Below are positions 55,178 through 64,000 of a DNA stretch of 64,000 nucleotides, piece by piece. Position 1 is the stretch's first letter. Every line of letters begins with the position of its first letter. Source of the stretch: Petunia secreta (taxonomy: Eukaryota > Streptophyta > Magnoliopsida > Solanales > Solanaceae); NCBI GenBank assembly GCA_029990175.1, contig JARKIP010000064.1:13162001-13226000 (forward strand), written 5' to 3'. The notes under the pieces were generated by a model, which searched no databases, was not told the DNA's origin, and saw only the letters and a program-made list of their open reading frames with translations. The position numbers and the translations under genes were made by a program.

Positions 55178-56315
55178 TGGCTAAATTACACTGTACGTCA
55201 TTCTAGGGCACTTTTTTTTTTAAAATATAGCAATACTTTATCACTTTACCAAACGTCGCAACAGTTTTACAAATGCTACCAAACATGTCACAACCAAAAA
55301 AAATCCTAATCCCTTTTTCTCTCTTCTCTCCGCTCTATTTCCCCGCCCCCCTAATCACTGTTTTTCCGGCCAGCCTTGGCGCCACCCATCCCGTCGTCGT
55401 CCCGCCTCCCCCATCCCCAAACCCTATCTGAGCCGCTACGGCGGCGCAGCTGCGTCGCTCGTTTTTTTTTTAAGTTTTCCGGCGATCTGTGTTGCGCCGT
55501 CGTCGATTTGCTTTTCCGGTAGGTGTGAATCTGTGGATCTTCTATGTTTCTTTTCCGGTGGTGTGGAACCATCATCGATTTGTCGGATCTGTGGATATGC
55601 TATGTTGCTTTTCCGGTGGATGGAGCTGTCATAAATTTGCTATGTTTTCCGGCTCGGATCCGGCCAAAAATAGTGTTTTTATCCTTTTTTTTATTTTTTG
55701 ATTTTTCCGGTGGGACCACGGCGGAACTGCATTGGTTTTGGGGTATTTTTTGGTTTTTGTGGATTGTATGGAATGTATATCATGCGTATTTCTATTGTAT
55801 GTGCGGTGTATGCACTGTATACACTGGACATACAATGTATATGCACTTGTCATACAACACATATACATGTATGTTTGTTTGTTGGTTTCTCCGGCAGTGC
55901 ATGGTGGTTGTTGGTGGTGGTGGAGGCAAAAGAAACTGTTTTTCATGTGTATATCCAATGTATGTCACCGGACATACACTAGATATACACCTCACATACA
56001 ATAGGTTAAGTGTATTTTTATGTTTATTCATTTGTATATGTTGTGTATGGCTTATGTATGTAGATTTACACACTTTACATACACTGTGCATACAAATAAT
56101 ATACATGTGACATACACTGAAAATACACAACACATACAGCAGCAGTGCTTGGGGGTGGTGGCTGGGGTTGGTAGGGGGAAGATCTAGGGTTTTTAGCACC
56201 CTTTATATTTATTTGCTATGTTTTGAAAAAAAATGTTGCTATGTTTTGAAAATGGAAAAATGTTGACATTTTAGTGTAAGAAAGAGTGTTAGTTTGTATG
56301 GTTTTGTGAATTGCC
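55178..56315. mobile_element. nonautonomous Mutator-like / Pack-MULE-like element, copy 3
   Basis: CTACAGTTT occurs at both edges (55169-55177 and 56316-56324), a 9-bp Mutator-type duplication. Ends are inverted (left GGCTAAATTACACTG; right inverted GGGCAATTCACAAAACC), with ATAGCAA units inside both. The interior has a GC-rich patch (55360-55480, CCGTCGTCGTCCCGCCTCCC) that looks like a captured gene start, then a TGTATAC/GTATACA-rich tract (55760-56140). No transposase. Longer frames (for example 55544-56110) come from the repeat tract. Confidence 0.75.
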
Positions 56316-56324
56316 CTACAGTTT

Positions 56325-58105
56325 TCTAGAATTTAAAACTTTCAGAAACAGTTTAGTTTTCAGTGTCAAATTTAGTTTTATCGCTACTGCAGTTTTTCAG
56401 AAAATAAGTTTTGCATAAATAGTCTAATCCTCTTGTGGCCCTTTTCAAGATCTTAATTATACACATGTTACCATATTGCACTTACAAAAAATCCAGTTTT
56501 CACACCTGATTTAACTGCCGTGATTTGAAAGTTAAAATTTGCACCAGCAAACTAGTTTACTTATTGTGCGATTTTAGCCTTTTAAACTCACAACAAGAAA
56601 AGAGAAGGTTAGAAATGACCTATATTTAGCCAATTTGAATGTGCTTAGCAGTGTTGCGCATATCCTAATATCTAACTTGCACCTTAATGTGCTTATACAA
56701 ATCATTAAGTCATAACTTATACATGATTCAATTGTTCAATTCTAATTATATCACAAGAATAAAAAATAAGGAGAAGAGGAGGTTCTTTGTCCCTGGAAAG
56801 TTTTTGTAAGTTCTTCATATCAACTTGAACAAGGAAATAACTTATTCCTATTACCACCACTTGCAAGAAAATATTAGCACAGTTACAGCCTTTTAGCCAT
56901 CCTAAAATTTTCATATTTGTCTTATGATTAACAAACTTGCATAAGGGTTAGTAGGGGTTTAAAACAACCCCATAACAACACACAAATATGCCCCAAAAAA
57001 AGGGATTTGATAATAGATGGCTATAGAGGCTTCATATGCTAATAGAACAAGTGATTATCACATGCACGAGTAGTCATACATAAAACCTTTAAGAGTGTAC
57101 CTTAGTGTGATCAAGCAAACAGGATAAAGAAAGCAATGAAAGAAGGAGAGAGTACTGCAGCAACATAGGCTAAGTAATACCAAAACACACCAGAGAAGAA
57201 CTTGTACTTTTAGGAGTAGTATGCCAGAACTTTTTAAGAAATGAGATCCAAAGAGTTATGTGTCTTGTCTAAATATAAGTGTGTAAAAATGTGTATTCAA
57301 TATTTGAAATAAGTAAAGGGAATGCTGGCTTTTATAGTTGTAGTTAGGGTATTTTAAAAGTTAAAATCATAGGTGTAAAAAGAAAAAGAAAACCAGTAAT
57401 AAGAGGTAGAGGGAAAGAGAAAAATCAACGTTTTCAATCGAAAGAAGGGGAAAATTATGCTGTCAATTTTGACATAATTAGGGGATATCATAGTTGTATA
57501 CACTTCCCAAAAAAAGCTATCCATTTAAATTTTAAAACACGTTTCCTTTTATGAACAAGTGAAACATCTCATACCCTTTTACCCTTCTACAGATGCACAA
57601 ATATATATATATAGGTCTACATGATACATTTCACACATATAAAACATAATCGATTTAAAATTATTGTTCGCAAACATATGCACATGTATAAATAGGTTCT
57701 GAGAAAGGAAAAACTTTTGACATCATTTAATTTAGGTTGGGAACCAAAGGAATTTCATCTTCTCCATTTTTTTAGAAATAAGAAAGAAGTATTTTGCAGT
57801 AATGAAAATATTCTAGCAAAGTGATAATTTGCTATGCTCGTTTTAAAATGAGAGTCTAGCGCATACATATGCTGTAGATAAACCAGAGTATACTCATGAC
57901 CAAGACAAATTATCAGTCGGTTCTCATACATTAAGATTATCGATTAAATCAGCCTCCAAACGGTCAAACGCCTCATGACTCCTTTTACATACACTAAACC
58001 CACAAAATAACCATGATACAATATCCTTAAATCAATAAAATATATTCAATAATTAAAATATTCAAATATATTCAATAATTAAAAACTAACAATAATAATA
58101 CTTAC
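56325..58105. other. AT-rich noncoding DNA, probably inside the CACTA element
   Basis: No coding frame stands out. The splice donor at 58109 implies more exons of the TNP1-like gene to the left, but I could not identify them here. Confidence 0.4.
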
Positions 58106-58109
58106 TTAC

Positions 58110-58603
58110 GATCTCCCTCAGGAGCGATCCACAACCTCCCCCAGGGATCCAACATGCCAAACTCATCAATATTCGTACGCTATATACTAGATGGTACAGA
58201 AGTGTCGGCGGACAGGGATGGTGTAGGGTCGCCAACCTGCAATCTAGATGCAATGAGAGTACATGGTGATGGGAATAGTGATATACTGGATGATGGCGAA
58301 GGTATGGATGAGCTCACACCATGTGGATGAACAATGTAACTCGGGGAAGAAAGCGGCATGCCAGGCATAGGAATAAACTGATAGGGAGGGTCTGATTTAG
58401 GTATAGAATGCATGTCAGAGGAAGCCATAAAGGGCACAGTGAAAAACCCAGGAGGATATATAGACAATGGACAAGTAGGAAACATATGAGGTAAATGAAG
58501 GGAAGTATGAGCATAAGTAGGAGAGGAAGTATGGAAGGAAGTATTTTGAACTTTCTTTCTCCCCTTAGATTTAGTAGCCTTCCCCCTAGATGTCATCTCT
58601 GCA
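58110..58603 (-). pseudogene. TNP1 / Transposase_24-like exon of the CACTA element
   Basis: An acceptor (TATATTGCAG) precedes AGATG at about 58600, followed by MTSRGKATKSKGRKK, a Ser/Pro-rich stretch, a stop near 58180 (SVPSSI then TAG), and then FGMLDPWGRLWIAPEGD near 58115-58160, the start of the Transposase_24-type domain. A GTAAGT donor follows at 58109. DNA-binding accessory protein in CACTA elements; only one exon is recognised. The stop suggests decay. Confidence 0.6.
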
Positions 58604-58699
58604 ATATAAGCACAGTAAAAAATTATAAGAATATATATGGAATACATTTATTAAGTACTACTAACATATTAAGTAGCAAAGTAACAACATAAAACTACC

Positions 58700-58880
58700 T
58701 ACATACCAATCATCATCGCTCGTTTCAATTTTATCAGCTAGTTCTTCTTCCTCACTCATTTCATTGTCATCAAAAAATCTTTCCTCGCTTGTTTCAATTT
58801 CATCAACATCTTCTTCCTCTTTGTTTGCCTTAAATGTTCCTTTTCCAAAGTTATTCTATTTTTTTTTTCCACGACTGATG
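58700..58880 (-). pseudogene. acidic C-terminal tail of TNP2-like gene
   Basis: The - strand reads ANKEEEDVDEIETSEERFF, then DDNEMSEEEELADKIETS, an acidic end as in TNP2-type proteins. It is separated from the rest of the gene by the solo LTR at about 58965-60012. Confidence 0.45.
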
Positions 58881-58964
58881 TTGGGCATAAGTCTTATGTT
58901 TCGTCGTCGATTCCTTATGGCTTTTGTTTTGTTTTTATTGTATTATGTGCCCAACAATGATGTA

Positions 58965-60012
58965 TTTGAGGTAAAATGCTAACTTGAGGCGTTTGAATGT
59001 TTTAGGAGCAAAATGAAGGAAATTGGAGCTTGATTCGTACAAGAACAAGGAAGAAGCAGTAGGTACAGCCACGGATGCTTGGCATGCTCCGGTGTATGCG
59101 ATGGAAAATAGTCCCAGAGCAGCCGGGAGTAGCTAAAACGTGGGCCATTAGCAGATTCCTTAATTTAAAACCCTTGTAACGTGATTTTTAGGGGGATTAC
59201 GTACTTTTGGAGACAAGAACCTTTGGGAGACATAGAAACGCTAGAGATGGGTTGGAGCTCAACATCTACACTGAGTTTTCTTCTCTTTTCTTTAAGTTAG
59301 TTTGTCTAGTCTGTAGTTGTGGGATTCTCAATGAATGTTGATTTTCGGATGTTGATTTGATTTTATTGATTTATATTATTGCATTATTTATTCATATCCT
59401 GATCCTAATTATTTGATTGTTTGATTACCAATTGAATACTATTTAGGAACCTAGGATTGAACTCAAAAGTGGGAACCACATGTTTCAATAGATTGAATAG
59501 AGCGTGTCCTGAATCTGGGCATCGGGGAATGGTTTTGCGGTTAGGATAGAAATATACCTAACAGTCATGCTTAGTCACTATACAGGAGAAGCACATGCAT
59601 TCTTGTTAACTCTAATTCAATAGGCATATAGGGGTTAGGTTGGCTTGAATAGGCTAGCAGGGTATCGAAAGAGTCGTATGAGTAACATTAACCCTATGAT
59701 TAGTAACCCAGATAAATTGATTTATTCAGATTAACTGAAGAATTCAACATGATTGGCAAATATCCCATGACCCTAGGCTATAATCCTTTCTTGAATCCAA
59801 AATCGTGTTTTACTTGTTATTATTTTTTGGTTTAATTAGTTAATTTTAGTTAGGTAAATTCTCAACTCTTGAAACCTTCTTGCTTAGATAATTAGGAATT
59901 GTCTGATTTAGTTAGTAGTTAATCAATAGTCCTCGTGGGAACGATACTTTTCTTATCACTTTATTACTTGATCGACCGCGTATACTTGCGTGTGCGTTTG
60001 GAGCGACAACGA
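58965..60012 (+). mobile_element. apparent solo LTR in the CACTA element
   Basis: The right part (59920-60005, CTCGTGGGAACGATACTTTT, then TTACTTGATCGACCGCGTAT, then CTTGCGTGTGCGTTTGG) is the conserved end of a common plant gypsy LTR, as I recall it. The body (GAGCGTGTCCTGAATCTGGG and so on) fits. No internal domains are present. I could not fix both ends or a target duplication. Confidence 0.6.
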
Positions 60013-60189
60013 CTAAACACCGAAACATCAAACTCTTCATAAATTCTTTAACTATGATGCAACTGATCGACTAATTCTTCACCCACAATCAGTTGAACAT
60101 TTGAAATCTCATTTTGAAATGCAACATCTAATGCATCATATACTTTCAATCTTCCCACCAACTTTCTTTTTAGAACAGCCACCATTTGG

Positions 60190-63100
60190 CCTTAGCCTTA
60201 GATTTGACTTTATTCTTGGTCTATGGATAAGGAGTGTAGTACACCTGTTTTACATTTTGGACAATGATAAAAGGATCATAATGTCCATATGACCTTGTGT
60301 GATTAACTTCAACTACTTTATAACATGGGTCTACCCTTGTACCCTTAGAACTTGGATCAAACCACTTACACCGATAAATCACCAATTTTTGACGAGGCCA
60401 ACCAACTTTAAACCATACTTCTAAGATCTACTGGATCACACCATAATAATCAAAATATCCATTCTGGTCACCAGTGCCATCTTTCACCCACACACTACTG
60501 TTGTTAGTTTTCTTCCCTAAGGACCATTCTTCAGTATGAAAATTGTACCCATTGATAAAGTACTTAGACATCCTCTTGTATTTGTAATAAGGTCAGTAAG
60601 ATATACCATTAGTCGGATTGTGAACCTATTTATAGTAAGTTTAGATTTTAAACCAAATATTATATAGCTAAAAAATATTACGTATTAGTTAAAGTAACAT
60701 TTACAAATTCTCTAAATTAATCTGAAATTTTTTAATAAACAGCAGCAGCGCCAAATTGACTCACAAAGTAAGTGTTTGACGTAAATACAATAAAAATCCT
60801 CATTAGTTAAAATAATGATGGATCTTGTATGTTAGACGACAATGTAAATAGAATTTTACCTGTAAAAAGGTTGGACGTTGGGACAATTCAACAACACATG
60901 TGTTGTAGCTGATTTTTTGTCCCGGTCTGCGAAGGGTACTACTTCACCATTTTTCGGTCCTCTACCAGATTGAATAGATATGAAAAATGCTGGGTATATG
61001 GGATCATTCTTGTCTCCATCATCATGATGATTCGACCTATTTCTCAAACATGACAATTCTGATCAAAGTTTCCCTAGCCAGATGTGCCTCACATATCGAC
61101 CCGTCGATTTGAGACCTATTTTTCATGTCCCGCTTTCACTCGCCAATAATCCTCCATAATATATTTATTAATTTTTTTACTTAAGCTAAACATAAATTGA
61201 ACAAATGATAGAGGGACATTACCACTTAAAGGGATACACCCATCTACAATGGACCGGGCCTCCAAGTCGTGCCTCTTCCGCAAGATGAATTGGAAGATGT
61301 TCCATTACACTGAAGAAACCAGGCGGAAAGATTTCTGTCAGCTTAATTGAAACTATAGGAAAGTTACTTTCGATCAAATAAAGATGTTCTTCCCTCAATG
61401 TGTTAAAACACAACTCCTTAAAAAATAAGTTTGTCTTTATGAGGGGTTTTAATACTTTATTAGACAAGCCACTGAATGACATTGGGAGCAGGTTTTCTAG
61501 AAAATGTGGCAATCATTGATTTTCATATGGGTCAATTTTCCTTCTTTCATGTCAACACACCTTTCTAAATTTGGTGCATACCCATCAAGCATCTTCAGAT
61601 TCTTTACCCAATATTAAATCTTTCTTCTCTCATCTAATTAGAATGTGTATTTGGCCTTGGGCATCTGAACCTTGCTGCCGACTTGAGATAAGTGTCTCAG
61701 GTCACCTACAAAGTTCCTGAAGGTCCAACCTGGCCTTCAAATTATCCTTTGGCTTGTTCTTGACATCCATCACAGTATTAAAGACTACCTCAAAAAAGTT
61801 CTTTGCAATATGCATAGGGTCTAGATTATATCGAAAAAGATTATCCTTCCAATAAGGCAACTCTAAGAAGATACTATATTTAGTCCAATTATGTGTAACA
61901 CCATAACCAGGTTGTCTAGATGGCGGAGACTCAGTTACCTTAGGGTACACCTTAACCCTGTCTCAAATTTTTTATCCAGACAACCTTTATGCAGGCTCAT
62001 CAAAATTAGTCCAATTCTTCATAAATGCATTAGTGTTATTCCTAAAAAGATGAAACATTGGCAAGAGTCGACGGTGACCATCGAACCATGTGTTCTTACC
62101 ACCATATGGAAAAGTGAATGATTTTGTGTCTTCCTTAGAACAAAGGAAAGAGAAATTTCCAGCAACAGACCACTCAGACAACATGCCATAAGCTGGAAAA
62201 TGATTTATAGTCCACATCAAAGAAGCATGCAATTGAAATTTCTGTTTTGTTGATATATCATATGTTTTTACACCTTCATGCCACAATAACTTTAACTCAT
62301 CAATCAAAGGCTGCATAAATACAATAATCTAGGCTTTCGGGTTATGTGGACCCAGAATAATGAAATTCAGAAACAAATATGGACTTGTCATGCATATTTC
62401 CAGTGGAAGATTGTACGGCGTGACAAATACGGGCCAACAAGAATATGGCGTAAAAAAGACGTCAAATGGAGTTAACCCATATACATAAATCCAACATGAT
62501 GTTTCTTGGTTCATCAGCAAATACCGGATACACCCAATAATTTATTTTTCATACATCACCATCTAACGGATAGCTTAGAATGCCAGGTTGTTTTATACGC
62601 TCATGGCGCCATATCATATGAAGAGCAGAGCTCATTTACGCATACAACCTCTTTAGGTATAAGGGGTAAGTAGTGCATCGTCTTAACATGGAGCTTCTTC
62701 TTTTTAGTATTTAGGACTGGCTTAAAACAAGCTTCTCCGCAAAATTTACAATTTTCTAGTTCTGCATCATCCTTATAGAATAACATACAACCGTTGACAC
62801 AACAATAATTCTCTCCGAAGAAAGCTCAAACGTGGAAATCAAGTTCTATGTGTTGTAATATTTAGTTTGTAATATTAATCGAATTATGTTCATTCACAAG
62901 CCCAATAATAGAATCCATGGCTGCTTGAGATATACTATAATCGAATTTAATACTTAGTAATTAAACAACAACTGACAACTTAGAATGCACTGAGCCTTCA
63001 TACAATGGACGACTAGCTTCCTCCAACCGTTGATAGAAGAGCTTTGCCTCATCATTAGGAACGTGCACAACAGTTGGTTGGGATGTACCCAGTTGGGATG

Positions 63101-63493
63101 ACTCCTCTGGATTCATCCCGAAAGCATCATTAACCATTTCATTCATTCGATAATTACCAAAATCATTCCCAAAAACTTACCACTCCCATCGCCATAAGTA
63201 TTTTGAATATTAACATCACCGCTATCATCATCAAACTTTCCGTGATAAATTCACACAAAATAATTTGGCATAAATTTTTTTTTATAAAGATGGAGTTCAA
63301 CTTCTACCAAAGCACGTACTTTTATGCACTTGCATTTGTTACACGGACACTTAATATAACCATGCTTTATAAATTCATTAAGTGTTTTTGCCTTATTAAG
63401 AAATTCGTCAACACCTTTTACAAATTCAAGTCTTATCCCCCGCCATTCGGGATAATTTTTGTTATACATCTGACTACAATTTTCATGTTCCAT
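60190..63493 (-). pseudogene. TNP2-type CACTA transposase (Transposase_21), decayed
   Basis: From the right: N-terminal Transposase-associated domain (NKNYPEWRGIRLEFVKGVDE, then HGYIKCPCNKCKC, 63470-63300); a segment with NPEESSQLGT (63110); FCGEACFKPVLNTKKKK (62735) before the core; YGLTPFDVFFTPYSCWPVFV then PYNLPLEICMTSPY (62490-62380); MQPLIDELKLLWHEGV (62316), YGMLSEWSVAGNFSFLCSKE (62190) and DGHRRLLPMFHLFRNN (62080); LPYWKDNLFRYNLDPMHIAK (61860); HLAEEARLGGPVHCRWVYPF (61270); and near 60600-60200 a DUF4216-like part (YFINGYNFHTEEWSLGKKTN, then GYFDYYGVIQ). A stop at 62329 and several frameshifts break it. It would cut and join element ends; here nonfunctional. Confidence 0.85.
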
Positions 63494-64000
63494 ATCTACA
63501 AAAACGTTACAAATTTAAAAAAAAAAAATTGAGATATAGATTAATTTTCAACTCTAAAGGCAATAATTTATCATGAAACACTAGCAAGATAGAAAAGATT
63601 AACACAATAATTCAGGGCAACATCATCATTTTCTAAAACCTGTATCTATCATCATTTCATAAGCCAAAAGTATTAACCAATTACATAAGATCAACGCTTT
63701 AAGGTGTTAACTACATATTCATACTTCTTTTGACTTAATGAAAACTAAATTTGAGTAGAACTCCCAATGAATCCTAAAGTGAAATGGAAAACTTTCTAAC
63801 TCCCAAGAAATACCTTACGCACTGATTTGTGAATGAACGTGAATTAATAAGACTCACATCCATATATACTTGAAATAGTTCTAAAACTAAAAGTTATGCA
63901 CCTGACTTCATGTGCACCTATTAGATCGATTTTCCATTTGTATTCTTGTTTAGGTTTAAAGAATGGTGGTATATGTGCACCCCACTTGGTTCACCCTTCT
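63494..64000. other. upstream part of CACTA element, no further gene seen
   Basis: AT-rich. Probably the 5' untranslated region and promoter side of the TNP2-like gene. No terminal inverted repeat found before the window ends. Confidence 0.4.

Larger units (their letters stand above)
58106..64000 (-). mobile_element. decayed CACTA (En/Spm) transposon, part
   Basis: The - strand carries a TNP2-type transposase relic (63493-60190, with tail at 58880-58700) and downstream a TNP1/Transposase_24-like exon (58603-58110). This order is normal for CACTA elements. The 5' end lies beyond base 64000 and the 3' end is not fixed. An apparent solo LTR is inserted between the two coding parts. Confidence 0.75.

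Noticed and set aside
55489..56110. 188-residue and overlapping frames at 55.5-56.1 kb
   Set aside because: Span a captured-looking patch and a simple-repeat tract; no domain, and the last half is TGTAT repeats.

Overview
The window is plant nuclear DNA made almost entirely of transposable elements nested in one another; I see no intact host gene, rRNA, tRNA or CRISPR array. Plant-type Ty3/gypsy elements of two lineages, a CACTA element, Mutator-like elements, a Helitron and hAT-type MITEs are present. A TS-type SINE fragment (32555-32671) and several familiar MITE types point to Solanaceae; that is recall, not a database result.

Layout. 1-8508: 3' part of a decayed Tat-lineage gypsy retrotransposon (copy A), + strand, ending in its 3' LTR. 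8.9-12.2 kb: inverted-repeat-bounded DNA holding a 2.28-kb solo LTR (9787-12063) with a perfect TTGAT target duplication. 13407-31113: an older Tat-like element (copy C), - strand, broken by a 7.3-kb chromovirus-like element D (14926-22202, duplication GAGAT) and a 1.06-kb Mutator-like element (27077-28136, 9-bp duplication AAGTAACTT). 31.26-35.16 kb: a Helitron-like segment containing a SINE fragment and two MITEs. 35.57-36.74 kb: first of three similar Mutator-like or Pack-MULE-like elements (others at about 53.29-54.72 and 55.18-56.32 kb). 37831-48478: copy B, the best preserved Tat element, with both LTRs and a 4/5 match between flanks. 48.5-53.3 kb: MITEs, a 58-bp duplication and unassigned DNA. 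58.1-64 kb: a decayed CACTA (En/Spm) element on the - strand with TNP2-like and TNP1/Transposase_24-like coding pieces and an apparent solo LTR between them.

The most interesting system is the Tat family (A, B, C). Its sense strand encodes gag-protease, then an in-frame TAG in a CAA-TAG-CAA context shared by A and B, then RT, RNase H, a second (archaeal-type) RNase H and integrase. Converging from the 3' end is an antisense, intron-containing gene for a Transposase_28-like, coiled-coil, acidic protein with its own TATA box. The two genes end tail to tail with poly(A)-like signals on both strands. A and B also share two LTR hairpins and a G-rich tract just after pol, which looks like a second polypurine tract.
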